This document shows, one piece after another, positions 32,380-41,273 of a DNA stretch of 64,000 nt. The notes under the pieces were generated by a model. That model did no database searches. It was not told where the DNA came from and saw only the letters and a program-made list of their open reading frames with translations. Position 1 is the stretch's first letter; each line of letters begins with the position of its first letter. The stretch covers positions 8,246,001 to 8,310,000 of the forward strand of contig NC_017093.1 of the NCBI RefSeq assembly GCF_000284295.1. The letters are read 5' to 3'. The DNA comes from Actinoplanes missouriensis 431. GTDB taxonomy: Bacteria > Actinomycetota > Actinomycetes > Mycobacteriales > Micromonosporaceae. Both the position numbers and the translations under genes were made by a program.

Positions 32380-33384
32380 GTGACGACGCGGGAGCGCCCG
32401 ACTCTGGAAGCGGTGGCACGGCGGGCCGGGGTGTCCCGGGCAACCGTGTCCCGCGTCGTCAACGGCTCCACCACGGTGGCCGCCGGCATCCGGGACGCCG
32501 TGAACCGGGCCGTCGACGAACTCGGATACGTGCCCAACCAGGCCGCCCGCAGCCTCGTCACCCAGCGGACCGACTCGATCGCGCTGATCCTGCCGGAGAC
32601 CGCGAACCGGGTCTTCTCCGACGACCTCTTCTTCCCGGCCATCATCCGGGGCGTCGGCATGGAACTCGAAGCCGCCGACAAACAGCTCGTCCTGATGATG
32701 ACCGGCTCCACCGCCGGTCATCATCGCGTCGAGCGGTACGCGGTCGCCGGTCACGTCGACGGCGTCCTCTTCGCCTCCATCCACGGCGCCGACCCGCTGC
32801 CCGGCCTGCTCGCCGACCGCGGCATACCGGTCGTCTGCAGCGGCCGCCCACCCGCCGCGGTGCCCTACGTGGACGTCGACCACGCCGGTGGAGTCGCCGC
32901 CGCGGTGCGCCACCTCGTCGCCTCCGGCCGGCGGCGGATCGCCACCATCGCCGGGCCGCAGGACATGGTCGCCGGACTGGAACGGCTCGCCGGATATCGG
33001 GACACGCTCGCCGAAGCGGGGTTGCCGGCGCTCGTCGCCAACGGCGACTTCACCCGCGAGTCAGGGATCAGCGCCATGCGGGAGCTGCTCGAACGCGACC
33101 CTTCGCTGGACGCCGTGTTCGCGGCGTCGGACCTGATGGCGCACGGGGCGCTGCAGACGCTGCGGGCGGCCGGGCGGCGGGTGCCCTCGGACGTCGCCGT
33201 GATCGGATTCGACGATTTCGAGATCAGCCGGTACAGCGATCCGCCGCTGACCACGGTTCGTCAGCCGATCGCCGAGGCGGGGCGGGTGATGGCGCAGCTG
33301 ATGTTGCGGCTGATCGGGGGCGACGAGGAGGTGCCGGAGTCGGTGGTGCTGCCGACCGAGCTGGTGCTGAGGGAGTCCGCCTGA
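32380..33384 (+). CDS. LacI-family transcriptional regulator
   Basis: The 334-aa product has the LacI helix-turn-helix (LEAVARRAGVSRATVSRVVN, about residues 6-25), a hinge and a periplasmic-binding-like sugar domain ending NRVPSDVAVIGFDDFEISRY-like. The GTG start sits 6 nt behind AGGAG, which overlaps an AGCGCT half-site. Regulation of the GH1 gene by a glucoside is inferred from neighbourhood. Confidence 0.93.
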   Translation: MTTRERPTLEAVARRAGVSRATVSRVVNGSTTVAAGIRDAVNRAVDELGYVPNQAARSLVTQRTDSIALILPETANRVFSDDLFFPAIIRGVGMELEAADKQLVLMMTGSTAGHHRVERYAVAGHVDGVLFASIHGADPLPGLLADRGIPVVCSGRPPAAVPYVDVDHAGGVAAAVRHLVASGRRRIATIAGPQDMVAGLERLAGYRDTLAEAGLPALVANGDFTRESGISAMRELLERDPSLDAVFAASDLMAHGALQTLRAAGRRVPSDVAVIGFDDFEISRYSDPPLTTVRQPIAEAGRVMAQLMLRLIGGDEEVPESVVLPTELVLRESA

Positions 33385-33423
33385 GCGTGCCGGCGGCAGC
33401 CGGCCCCGGTCAGAACGCCCGCC

Positions 33424-34224
33424 TCAGAGCGAGCGCGTCGACACCGTGGCTATCGGCTTGCCCAGCGACTTACGCGCCAGCAACGTAGCCCCGGCGATCG
33501 CGGCAGGCATCAACAGCACCGCCCCGAGCGGAATCAAGAACACCACGAACACCGCCGCGCCGAAACCCAGTGTCAGCGGCTTGTTCGCACCCAGGACCAC
33601 CCGGCGATCACGCAACCGCTGCCCTCGCCGCTGGAACGGCACACCGGTCAGCTCGAGCGCCAGCAGCCACCCACCGACGGCACCGCCGATCACCGGGATC
33701 ACCGTCTGCCCGACGAACGGCAGCAACCCCAGGACGAAGAGCGGGATCGCGACCAGCACCGAGATGCCGATCAGCCGGAGCGAGTCGGCCGCGCTGCGCC
33801 GCAGGGACTCCCAGACGCTGACCTCCACCTCGTCCGGCACGCCGCCGAAGCGGGCCTCGATCCGGCCGGAGATCGTTTCGTAGAACGGGTCGCCGATCAG
33901 CAGCGTCACCGCCGTGAACGTGATGATGCCGAGCAGGACGCTCAGGCCGAGGATGCCGGCGCCCGCGAAGACCTGCACGGTGTCCCGCAGCCAGGTGTCC
34001 CAGCCGTCGGCGAACCAGGTAGCGCCCTCGGACAGGTCGGGCAGGAAACGGATCAGCAGGATCAGCAGGACGATGTAGAGGACGCCGGAGAGCAGCGCGG
34101 GCAGCAGGCCGAGCAGCAGCAGCCGTGGGCTGCGCAGGATCAGGCCGAGCCCGCGGCCGAGCAGGCCGACCCCGGTGGCGAAATCCCGTGCCGCCGACAA
34201 CACCCGACCTTGATCCTCAGCCAC
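33424..34224 (-). CDS. EI24 domain-containing membrane protein
   Basis: The 266-aa protein has an EI24/CysZ-like pattern: RGLGLILRSPRLLLLGLLPA near the N-terminus, several membrane segments, GDPFYETISGRIEARFGG in the first loop and LPFVGQTVIPVIGGAVGGWL. Bacterial relatives include CysZ (sulfate uptake), but assignment of substrate is not justified. Confidence 0.85.
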   Translation of the reverse strand: MAEDQGRVLSAARDFATGVGLLGRGLGLILRSPRLLLLGLLPALLSGVLYIVLLILLIRFLPDLSEGATWFADGWDTWLRDTVQVFAGAGILGLSVLLGIITFTAVTLLIGDPFYETISGRIEARFGGVPDEVEVSVWESLRRSAADSLRLIGISVLVAIPLFVLGLLPFVGQTVIPVIGGAVGGWLLALELTGVPFQRRGQRLRDRRVVLGANKPLTLGFGAAVFVVFLIPLGAVLLMPAAIAGATLLARKSLGKPIATVSTRSL

Positions 34225-34260
34225 GCCTCGGGAGCTTAGGGCCCGGGCGCCGGCAGCGGA

Positions 34261-34776
34261 TCAGCCGGGGTACCAGCGATGCGCGAGCCGCTCCCGGAAC
34301 AGCCGGAACGCGGAGGCGCTGGAGGGCGACGCGGAGACGTCGGGTGTGGCGGACGCCGGCGGCGCGGATGTTGTCGTCGGCGAAGGCGGGTCGGTGACCT
34401 GGGTGGGCGTCGGGACCGGCGGGGCGGTGAGCTGCGGTGCCGACGTCGACGAGGTGACCACCGGCGGGGGTACGGAGGTGACCACCGTGACCGTCATCGT
34501 GACCGCCGGTCCGGCCGTCGGCGCCGTGGTGGGCGCCGCGGTGACGGGTGCGGCCGAGGCGCGGGGCGGGTCGGCCCGGTAGCCGCCGGTGGTGCCCCGA
34601 TCGGGCAGAGCGGAGGCCGGGGCCGTACCGAGGCCGTCGACGGCGCTGGTTTCACCTGTGGCGCCGATCGCGGCGGGACGTGGCTCGGGAGCGCCGAGGG
34701 CCCAGCCGGTGGCGACCGCGAACGGAAGACCGGCGATCACCAAACCGAAAAAGAGGGATTTAGGGGACACGCGCAC
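34261..34776 (-). CDS. Pro/Thr-rich membrane-anchored hypothetical protein
   Basis: The 171-aa product has one N-terminal hydrophobic segment (about residues 8-28, FFGLVIAGLPFAVATGWALG) and then low-complexity Pro/Thr/Ala sequence to near the end (LFRERLAHRWYPG). Composition fits an exported surface or wall-spanning stalk. No family recognised. Confidence 0.6.
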   Translation of the reverse strand: MRVSPKSLFFGLVIAGLPFAVATGWALGAPEPRPAAIGATGETSAVDGLGTAPASALPDRGTTGGYRADPPRASAAPVTAAPTTAPTAGPAVTMTVTVVTSVPPPVVTSSTSAPQLTAPPVPTPTQVTDPPSPTTTSAPPASATPDVSASPSSASAFRLFRERLAHRWYPG

Positions 34777-34834
34777 GTACTGAAGACGCCTGAGACGCCC
34801 TAAAAGTTACGGCTAACTGGACATAACGGCACAA

Positions 34835-35722
34835 CTAATCGTTGAGGAAAGCCGAAATCCGATCACGTAGCTCCCGGCGGTGGTTCCACAGCACGGCCGG
34901 TCTGTCGAAGACCTGCAGCTCGGCGCCGGGCAGCAACTCCGCCAGCCGCTCGGCCCACGATGCCGGATGCACCTCGTCGCCGAGGCAGCCGATCACCAGA
35001 GCACGGCCCGGGTACGCCCGCAGCGCCGCGTCCTCGGCGAGCGCCGGCGCGGCCCAGATCGACTCCAGCTCGGGGGCGAGACCGTCCCGCTGGAGTTGCT
35101 CCACCCGCTGGCGCAGGTGACTCCACCCGGCCGGCGTGTTGCGGACCGCCGGTGGCAGCTCCGCCTCGACCGCCTCGGCGATCATCGCGGCCTCGCCGGA
35201 CTCGACGGACGCGAGCAGCCGCTCCAGCCGCTGGGCGGCGGCCGCCGGACGCCTGCCGTCCAGGGGCGCGGGCAGGTAGAGCACCACCCGGTCGAAACGG
35301 GCGGGATCCGCGGCGATCAGGCGGCACAGGGCCGCAGCGCCCATGCTGACGCCGACCGCGCGGGTGGCGCCGGAGAGGTCGGCGACCTCGCCCAGCTCGG
35401 TTGCCAGATCGGCGAACGACCACGGGCCGGGCGGCGCGTCGGAGCGGCCGTGTCCGCGGAAGTGGAAGAAGACCCGGCGGCCGGTGACGCCGCTGCCGAG
35501 CGGGCGGGTGCCGGAGATGTCACCGGCGAGCCCGTGTGCGAAAACGGTCGCGGGATCGCCGGTGCCGGTGATGAGCTGCTCCACCCGTACCCCCGAGGGG
35601 AGAGTGACCAGCTCGGTGGCCGGACCTGGCAACGTGGGCCGGCCGGTCCGCGGCCCGGTCCGATCCGCGCGCTGCAGGCGCGGGCCGCCGTCCGGCGGAG
35701 GCGGCCCGAACCGGCCCCTCAA
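34835..35722 (-). CDS. Alpha/beta hydrolase
   Basis: The product of up to 295 aa has an alpha/beta-hydrolase core: oxyanion segment FAHGLAGDISGT, VFFHFRGHGRSDAP, nucleophile elbow GVSMGAA (Ser), and a late acid/His region (VIGCLGDEVHPASWAERL). Substrate unknown. The first start is a TTG without a convincing ribosome site, and the first 35 residues are Pro/Arg-rich, so the true start may be further in. Confidence 0.8.
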   Translation of the reverse strand: MRGRFGPPPPDGGPRLQRADRTGPRTGRPTLPGPATELVTLPSGVRVEQLITGTGDPATVFAHGLAGDISGTRPLGSGVTGRRVFFHFRGHGRSDAPPGPWSFADLATELGEVADLSGATRAVGVSMGAAALCRLIAADPARFDRVVLYLPAPLDGRRPAAAAQRLERLLASVESGEAAMIAEAVEAELPPAVRNTPAGWSHLRQRVEQLQRDGLAPELESIWAAPALAEDAALRAYPGRALVIGCLGDEVHPASWAERLAELLPGAELQVFDRPAVLWNHRRELRDRISAFLND

Positions 35723-35771
35723 GCGATCACCGGAACGCCGATCACCGAAACCCTGACCACCGGGAAGCGGA

Positions 35772-36086
35772 TCACCAGAAGCCCTTGCCGTCGGAGAGAT
35801 CCTTGAGACCGGGCCGGACGTCCAGCAGGTAGACCAGGGCCGCCGCGATACCGATCATGCTGAAGATCAGCAGGCGGCCGTAGGTCAGGAACGTGATGAC
35901 CAGGCAGACGCCGATGATCGCCGCCCACGCGCCCTTGGGCAGCGTGCCGAGGGCCTGGAAGCCGGCGCCGCGCTGGATCAGGCAGTGGATGAGCGCCACC
36001 GACTGCACGATCAGCGAGACCAGCAGGACCAGGAAGTCGATATACAAGCGGACGTCGTCATAAAAGACCGGCGCGGAGTAGGCCAT
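35772..36086 (-). CDS. DUF2516 family membrane protein
   Basis: The 104-aa product has three or four hydrophobic segments (YIDFLVLLVSLIVQSVALIH; WAAIIGVCLVITFLTYG; LIFSMIGIAAALVYLLDVRP) matching the actinobacterial DUF2516 family. The same order (XRE regulator, HbhA, small membrane protein) occurs at Rv0474-Rv0476 in Mycobacterium tuberculosis. Function unknown. Confidence 0.85.
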   Translation of the reverse strand: MAYSAPVFYDDVRLYIDFLVLLVSLIVQSVALIHCLIQRGAGFQALGTLPKGAWAAIIGVCLVITFLTYGRLLIFSMIGIAAALVYLLDVRPGLKDLSDGKGFW

Positions 36087-36102
36087 GACGACGAGTCTAT
36101 GC

Positions 36103-36132
36103 CGCGGGCCCCAGCAAACGCCGGGGCCCGCG
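36103..36132. terminator. Hairpin after hbhA-like gene
   Basis: CGCGGGCCCC (36103-36112) pairs with 36123-36132 around a 10-nt loop, between the hbhA-like stop and the DUF2516 start. It should limit read-through to the membrane protein gene. Confidence 0.7.
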
Positions 36133-36144
36133 AACCATGTCGAA

Positions 36145-36654
36145 TTACTCGGCGGCCTTGGGGGTGGCCGGCTTCGCGCGCTTGCGCGGCTTCGGCGCGG
36201 CGGCCGGAGCGGCAGCGGGAGCAGCCTCGACGGCCTTGACCTCGGCGACGACGGCCGGGGTGGCCTCGACGGCCTTCGGCTCCTCGGTGGTCTCGATGTC
36301 GGCGTTGACCACGTCGGCGGCCTCGACGACACCGGTGCCGACCACGCGCTCGCCGCGGGCCACCAGCTCGGTGTAGAGCGCCACGGCACGCTCCTGCGCG
36401 ACCTGGGCGAACGTGTTCGCGGCGGTCGCGGCGTTCTCCCGGAGGGCCACGAAGTCGGTCGTGTTCGCCTTGTCCCGCAGCTCGGCGGCCTTGGTGCCGG
36501 CCTGCTCGTTGTAGACCTTCAGCGAGGCGGCAGCGCGGTCGCTCAGCTCGGTCAGCACGGCGGGGAGCTTGCGCAGCTGCTGGTAGGCGATGTCACCGGC
36601 GCCGGCAGCGGCGTAGAGCGGGGCGGGGATCCTGGTCTTGGTCTGCTCGGTCAC
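36145..36654 (-). CDS. hbhA: HbhA-like heparin-binding protein homologue
   Basis: The 169-aa product matches the HbhA layout: a short N-terminal segment (IPAPLYAAAGAGDIAYQQLR), a helical coiled-coil middle (AAELRDKANTTDFVALRENA) and an Ala/Pro/Lys C-terminal tail (KPRKRAKPATPKAAE). In mycobacteria HbhA is a surface adhesin and affects cell-pole growth and lipid inclusions; here adhesion to host cells is not implied. It overlaps the XRE regulator by 4 nt. Confidence 0.8.
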   Translation of the reverse strand: MTEQTKTRIPAPLYAAAGAGDIAYQQLRKLPAVLTELSDRAAASLKVYNEQAGTKAAELRDKANTTDFVALRENAATAANTFAQVAQERAVALYTELVARGERVVGTGVVEAADVVNADIETTEEPKAVEATPAVVAEVKAVEAAPAAAPAAAPKPRKRAKPATPKAAE

Positions 36655-37046
36655 TTGGTCTCCTCAGCGATCGTCTCTTCGGCAGGCGGCGGGGTGTTGC
36701 TGCGCGCGTTCTCGTTGCGGAACGTCTCGTAGATCTGCGACAGGGACTGCTTCTGCGCGATCGTGAGCTCCGGGTCGACCGCGATGGCGGCCAGCACACC
36801 CGGCTGGCCCTCGCCATCGAGCAGCCCAGCCCGCAGGTACATCGCGGGCGTCGACACTCGAAGGGCGCTGGCGATCTGCTGCAGCACCTCAGCGCTCGGC
36901 TTGCGCAGGCCACGCTCGATCTGGCTCAGGTAGGGGTTGGAGACCCCCGCCTTGTCGGCGAGCTGCCGGAGCGAGATCTTGGCGGTCTGCCTCAGATCAC
37001 GGATGAAGGATCCGATGTCCTCGGGCAGCTCCTTGGGTGTGGCCAT
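36651..37046 (-). CDS. XRE-family transcriptional regulator of the hbhA unit
   Basis: The 131-aa protein has a Cro/C1 helix-turn-helix near residues 15-70 (SLRQLADKAGVSNPYLSQIE) followed by a helical tail. It corresponds in position to Rv0474, which lies before hbhA in M. tuberculosis. A 16-bp perfect palindrome 22 nt upstream suggests autoregulation. Confidence 0.9.
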   Translation of the reverse strand: MATPKELPEDIGSFIRDLRQTAKISLRQLADKAGVSNPYLSQIERGLRKPSAEVLQQIASALRVSTPAMYLRAGLLDGEGQPGVLAAIAVDPELTIAQKQSLSQIYETFRNENARSNTPPPAEETIAEETK

Positions 37047-37067
37047 GCCTCGAAGTTAGCTCGAGGT

Positions 37068-37104
37068 GCTAGCTGTTGCAAGCAAAACGCTTGCAACAGC
37101 TAGC
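37068..37104. promoter_or_regulatory. Perfect 16-bp palindromic operator before the XRE-hbhA unit
   Basis: GCTAGCTGTTGCAAGC (37068-37083) is repeated as an exact complement at 37089-37104 around AAAAC. Another half-like TTAGC lies at 37056. The core TTGCAAGC-N5-GCTTGCAA is a typical dimeric XRE operator. It likely binds the adjacent regulator. Confidence 0.75.
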
Positions 37105-37126
37105 GTGAACCGAGTCACGACGCCAT

Positions 37127-38035
37127 TCACCAAACCGCGCGAACCTCGCCGACCGGGCGTCCACCGCCCAGCACCACCTCGGGGATCTCCGGCGTCTCGG
37201 CGCCGAGCCGCCGCAAAGCCTCCAACAGCACCGGTACGCGTGCTCGCGTCGCCCCGTCCGAGATCTTCAGAGCGACCGCGCCGAGACCGGGCAGAGCGGC
37301 CGCCGCCACCCCGTCCGCGCCCTTCTTGACCAGCAGTCCGGGTATCGCGGTCATCAGCACGGTGTCCTCGGTGCCGGTGCCCGCCACGAGCGCCGGATGA
37401 GCCCGCATGGCGTCCGCGACCCGGCGCTCCGGTGTGCCCGGCTCGGCCTCCACCAGCCGCTGGAACGCCCGGGCCAGACCCATCGGGGAGATCGCGAAGA
37501 TCGGGGCGCCGCAGCCGTCCACACCGAACGCCGCGATCGGCTCGCCGGCGAGCCGGCTCACCGCGTCGGCGAGGGCTTTCTGCAACGGATGACCCACTTC
37601 GAGGTACGACTCCAGCGGCCAGCCGTTGACAACACAGGTGGCGAGCATCCCGGCGTGCTTGCCGGAGCAGTTCATGAGGATCGGCTCGGCCTCGCCGCCC
37701 CCGCGCAGCCAGGCGTTGCGTGCCGCCTCGCCGAGCGGCAGGTCGGCCGGGCAGCGCAGCGCCTCCGGCCCCAGCCCGGCAGCGGCCAGCATGGCCCGGA
37801 CCCGCTCGATGTGGAACGGCTCGCCGTCGTGACTGCCGCTCATCAGGGCCAGGTCGGCCTCCTCGCGCGGGACCAGACCGGCGTTGAGCAGGCCGACCGT
37901 CTGCAGCGGCTTGTTCGACGAGCGGGGGAAGAACGGGCTGTCGACGTCGCCGAAGCTCTTACCGACGGTCAGGGCCACGATGCCGTGGTGGACGCTCTCC
38001 ACGAACCCGGAGCGGACTACTTCTGCGACGATCAT
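37127..38035 (-). CDS. Asparaginase II family protein
   Basis: The 302-aa product belongs to the asparaginase II type (thermolabile-type in rhizobia): EVVRSGFVESVHHGIVALTV start, RSSNKPLQTVGLLNAGLVP, MSGSHDGEPFH, NCSGKHAGMLATCVVNGWP. It probably hydrolyses L-asparagine in the cytoplasm. Overlaps the downstream-partner gene start by 4 nt (shared unit with BKACE). Confidence 0.9.
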   Translation of the reverse strand: MIVAEVVRSGFVESVHHGIVALTVGKSFGDVDSPFFPRSSNKPLQTVGLLNAGLVPREEADLALMSGSHDGEPFHIERVRAMLAAAGLGPEALRCPADLPLGEAARNAWLRGGGEAEPILMNCSGKHAGMLATCVVNGWPLESYLEVGHPLQKALADAVSRLAGEPIAAFGVDGCGAPIFAISPMGLARAFQRLVEAEPGTPERRVADAMRAHPALVAGTGTEDTVLMTAIPGLLVKKGADGVAAAALPGLGAVALKISDGATRARVPVLLEALRRLGAETPEIPEVVLGGGRPVGEVRAVW

Positions 38036-38874
38036 CGGGCCGCTACTCCCAGCAGCTCACGCGCCTGCGCCGGCGTCAGCGGCGGGCGCTGGGCGAGCTG
38101 GGCGAAACCGACCGCCCGCGCCACGAGCTGCATGTTCGACTCGACCGGCCGGCCCTTGCCGTACGTCAGGGTGTCCTCCATGCCGACCCGCAGATGCCCA
38201 CCCGCGGCCAGCGACGCCAGCATCACCGGCAGGGTGCTGCGGCCGATCCCGGTCGCCGAGAACGTGGTGCCCTCCGGCAGGTCCCGGATCACCTGCTCGC
38301 AGGCGACGAGCGCGGCCGCCGTGCCGGGCATCCCACCCGGCACGCCCATCACCAGGTCGACGTGGACGTGGCCGCCGGCCGGCAGGCCGTACTTCCCGAG
38401 CAGCCGCTGAAGGGTGGTCAGCTGGCCCAGGTCGAAGATCTCGTACTCCGGCACGACCCCGCGCTCCTGCATCCGGGTGTGCAGGTCGACGATGAACTCC
38501 CAGCGGTTCAGGAAGACGCCGTCGCCGAAGTTGACCGTGCCCATCGTGCAGGAGGCCATCTCCGGTTCCGCGTCCAGCACGGCGAGCCGGTCGGCCTCCG
38601 GGTCGGTGACCGCGCCGCCCGAGGAGAGCTGCACGATCAGCCCGGTGGACTCACGCAGCGCCGCGACGGTCGCCCGCAGCCGGCCCTGATCGAGGGTGGG
38701 CCGGGCGTCGTCGTCCCGGATGTGCACGTGGACGATGGAGGCGCCGAGCGCCTCGCACTCCTTCGCGGTCGAGACCAGCTCGTCCAGGGTCACTGGCAGA
38801 GCCGGCACGTCCGCCTTGCTGCTCTCCGCGCCGGTCGGGGCGACGGTGATCAAGGTTCCGGTCATGCGGCTCAT
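38032..38874 (-). CDS. BKACE family (3-keto-5-aminohexanoate cleavage-type) enzyme
   Basis: The 280-aa product is a DUF849/BKACE TIM barrel: TVAPTGAE-type start, zinc-ligand VHVHIRDDDARPTLD, and C-terminal GGHLRVGMEDTLTYGKGRPV. Members condense acetyl-CoA with beta-keto acids and release acetoacetate; the exact substrate is unknown. It is transcribed before the asparaginase gene with a 4-nt overlap. Confidence 0.88.
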   Translation of the reverse strand: MSRMTGTLITVAPTGAESSKADVPALPVTLDELVSTAKECEALGASIVHVHIRDDDARPTLDQGRLRATVAALRESTGLIVQLSSGGAVTDPEADRLAVLDAEPEMASCTMGTVNFGDGVFLNRWEFIVDLHTRMQERGVVPEYEIFDLGQLTTLQRLLGKYGLPAGGHVHVDLVMGVPGGMPGTAAALVACEQVIRDLPEGTTFSATGIGRSTLPVMLASLAAGGHLRVGMEDTLTYGKGRPVESNMQLVARAVGFAQLAQRPPLTPAQARELLGVAAR

Positions 38875-38909
38875 ATTGCCAGTTCCCGGCCGATTCCATA
38901 GCCGGTGTT

Positions 38910-39950
38910 TCAGCCCGGGTCCACGGCCGCGGCCGACTCCCCCACGGTGAGACGGGCGTCGTCGGCGACGTTGCGCTTCAGGACCGCCAGGGCGATCATC
39001 CCGAGCTCGTGGTGGCGCACCGCGGTGCCGACGAAACCGACCGCCCGGCCGTCCAGCTCGACCGGGGTGCCCTGCGCCGGCGGGTGGTCCGAGGCGACAC
39101 CGTCCAGGTGGAGCAGCACCAGGCGACGCGGCGGGCGGCCCAGGTGATGCACCCGGGCGACCGTCTCCTGACCCCGGTAACAGCCCTTGTCCAGGTGCAC
39201 CCCGGCGGCGAGGAGCCCAGCCTCCGGCGGGATGGTGCGGTGGTCGGTCTCCCAGTTCAGCCGGGGTGTGCGGGCGGCGACCCGGACCGCTTCGTACGCC
39301 CAGAGGCCGGCCCGTGCCACACCGAGCTTCTCGATCACCGCCGTCTTCTCGGCGCGCGGCACCAGCAGGTCGATGCCGAGCGGGACCCGGCGGGCCAGGC
39401 CACCCTCGAAATCCCGTACCGGATAGAGGCTTGTGGGCTCGGGCGGCACCGAGCCGGCGGTGAATTTCGGGCCCGGCACCGCACCCACCCGGGGCTCCGG
39501 CAGGCCGGGGACGAGATCGGCCGCGCCCGGGCCGACCAGCGAGAGGACCGCCAGCTCGCCCGACGCGTCACGCGGCTCGACCTTGGTGAAGAAGCGCATC
39601 ATCTCGAGGTACCGCAAGAGGCCGGCGCCGGCCCCCGGCTCGGTGTCGAGCCAGGCCGTCTCGCCGTCCTCGGTGACGAACGCGTGGTGCTCGACGTGCC
39701 CGTTCGGCGAGAGGACGAGCAGCTCGCTCGCCTGCCCGCGGGAGAGGTGCGAGAGGTGCTGGGTGGTCAGCGTGTGCAGCCAGCTGGAGCGCTCCTCGCC
39801 GGGCACCGCGATCACGTCCCGGTTCGAGCGGTCGACCAGGCCGACCGACGTCTCCAGCAGGCGCTGCTCGCGCATCGGGTCACCGAAGTGGGCCGGCACA
39901 CCGGCGTCGGCGGAGTTGGGGTCGAGGTCCTCGACCATCACGACTGTCAC
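38910..39950 (-). CDS. ygfZ: YgfZ/CAF17 folate-binding protein
   Basis: The 346-aa product is GcvT-like with the YgfZ signature KGCYRGQETVARVHHLG (about residue 250). YgfZ supports Fe-S cluster repair using folate. The GTG at 39950 overlaps the fur stop (GTGA) and follows AAGGAG; the longer reading is rejected. Confidence 0.92.
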   Translation of the reverse strand: MTVVMVEDLDPNSADAGVPAHFGDPMREQRLLETSVGLVDRSNRDVIAVPGEERSSWLHTLTTQHLSHLSRGQASELLVLSPNGHVEHHAFVTEDGETAWLDTEPGAGAGLLRYLEMMRFFTKVEPRDASGELAVLSLVGPGAADLVPGLPEPRVGAVPGPKFTAGSVPPEPTSLYPVRDFEGGLARRVPLGIDLLVPRAEKTAVIEKLGVARAGLWAYEAVRVAARTPRLNWETDHRTIPPEAGLLAAGVHLDKGCYRGQETVARVHHLGRPPRRLVLLHLDGVASDHPPAQGTPVELDGRAVGFVGTAVRHHELGMIALAVLKRNVADDARLTVGESAAAVDPG

Positions 39951-40381
39951 GCGGTCTCCTTGCAGTTGCCACACACGCCGAACAGCGACACGTGCCCGAC
40001 GTCGACCCGGAAGTCACGCTCGTCGCGCAGCCGGTCGGTGACCGGCTGCATCACCGCCGGGTCGACCTCGGCGATCGAGCCGCAGGCCCGGCAGACCAGG
40101 TGCACATGCTGGTCCTCGCCGGCCGCGTGGTAGGTCGGCGAACCGTGCGACAGATGGGTGTGGTTCACCAGACCGAGCTCCTCGAGGAGCTCCAACGTCC
40201 GGTAAACCGTGGTGATGTTGACCCCGGCCGCGCGCTCACGCACCGCGTTGTGCACGGACTCCGGTGTCGCATGACCGAGTTCGTGCACCGCTTCGAGGAT
40301 CAGCTGACGTTGCGGGGTGAGCCGCAGACCACGCTCACGCAGCATGGCGGCTAGCGATGTGGCGGACACGCTGTCGAGCAT
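39947..40381 (-). CDS. Fur-family metal or peroxide regulator
   Basis: The 144-aa repressor has the Fur winged helix (RLTPQRQLILEAVHELGHAT; GVNITTVYRTLELLEELGLV) and two CxxC zinc sites (CRACG and CGNC). Metal specificity (Fur, Zur or PerR) cannot be set from sequence. Overlaps ygfZ, and is divergent from the aminotransferase gene. Confidence 0.93.
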   Translation of the reverse strand: MLDSVSATSLAAMLRERGLRLTPQRQLILEAVHELGHATPESVHNAVRERAAGVNITTVYRTLELLEELGLVNHTHLSHGSPTYHAAGEDQHVHLVCRACGSIAEVDPAVMQPVTDRLRDERDFRVDVGHVSLFGVCGNCKETA

Positions 40382-40402
40382 AGTTCGCTAGTTTCAACTG
40401 CT

Positions 40403-41152
40403 GTGACCGAGCGGATCGTGGTGTCGCCGGGGGATCTGCTCGGGGACGGTGTCTTCGAGACTCTGCATCTGCGCCCGTCCGGGCCGTGGCTGCTGGAGGA
40501 GCATCTCGCGCGGCTGGTGAGGTCGTCTTCGATCTTGGAGATGCCGGAGCCGCCGGTCGATCGCATCCGCTCGGCGATTTCTGATTTATCCGTTTCGTCG
40601 GGTGCGCTGCGCGTGATCTACACGCGCAGCGGAGTGCTCAACGTCTCGGTCTCCACGATCCCCGCGACGGTCCTGCGGGAGCGCCGCGAGGGCGTCCGCG
40701 TGCTCACCGCCGACCTCGGCTTCACGGTGCGCAAACCCCCGCCGTGGTCCCTCTCGGCGGCCAAGTCGCTCTCCTACGCGAGCAACTTCGCGGCGCGGCG
40801 CTGGGCGGCGCGACAGGGCGCCGACGACGTGGTCTGGCTTTCCACCGAGGGGTACGTCCTGGAAGCGCCCACCGCGTCAGTGGTCTGGCTCGACGGCGGG
40901 GTGTTGTGCACAGTCCCGCCCGAGGAGGCCGGCATCCTCCCCGGAATCACCGCGGAACACCTGCTGTCGCTGGCCGGGCCGGCCGGGCTCGGCGCGGCCC
41001 AGCGGATGATCACCGGTGCGGAGTTGTCCCGGGCCGGGGCGATCTGGCTCACGTCGTCGCTGCGCGGCCTCGCCGAGGTGGTCGAACTGGACGGGGTAGC
41101 CCGCGACCGGTCGCCGTGGACGCCCCGCCTGCTCGACCTGCTCGGCTTCTGA
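40403..41152 (+). CDS. pabC: Class IV aminotransferase / 4-amino-4-deoxychorismate lyase-like
   Basis: The 249-aa PLP enzyme has class IV features: GDGVFETLHLR, PLP-lysine in SLSAAKSLSYASN, VWLSTEGYVLEAPTASVVWL and PEEAGILPGITAEHLL. PabC makes p-aminobenzoate for folate; the branched-chain or D-amino-acid transaminase alternatives are less likely given the short length. GTG start at 40403. Confidence 0.8.
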   Translation: MTERIVVSPGDLLGDGVFETLHLRPSGPWLLEEHLARLVRSSSILEMPEPPVDRIRSAISDLSVSSGALRVIYTRSGVLNVSVSTIPATVLRERREGVRVLTADLGFTVRKPPPWSLSAAKSLSYASNFAARRWAARQGADDVVWLSTEGYVLEAPTASVVWLDGGVLCTVPPEEAGILPGITAEHLLSLAGPAGLGAAQRMITGAELSRAGAIWLTSSLRGLAEVVELDGVARDRSPWTPRLLDLLGF

Positions 41153-41174
41153 AGACCCCGCGTGCCGAACACGG

Positions 41175-41267
41175 GCGCGCTCCGCACCCCGGCTCCCCAC
41201 GTGGCTCACCTGCGGGCCCCGCGTGTTGACCTGAGGTGCGGAGCGCGCCTCAAGTCAACACACGCGG
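41175..41267. terminator. Overlapping, mutually exclusive hairpins between convergent genes
   Basis: GCGCGCTCCGCACC (41175-41188) pairs exactly with 41235-41248. A second stem, CGCGTGTTGAC...TGAGG (41220-41236) with 41248-41266, uses the same 3' arm region. The two folds exclude each other. Between convergent genes this most likely acts as a two-way terminator. Confidence 0.6.
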
Positions 41268-41273
41268 AAGGGG

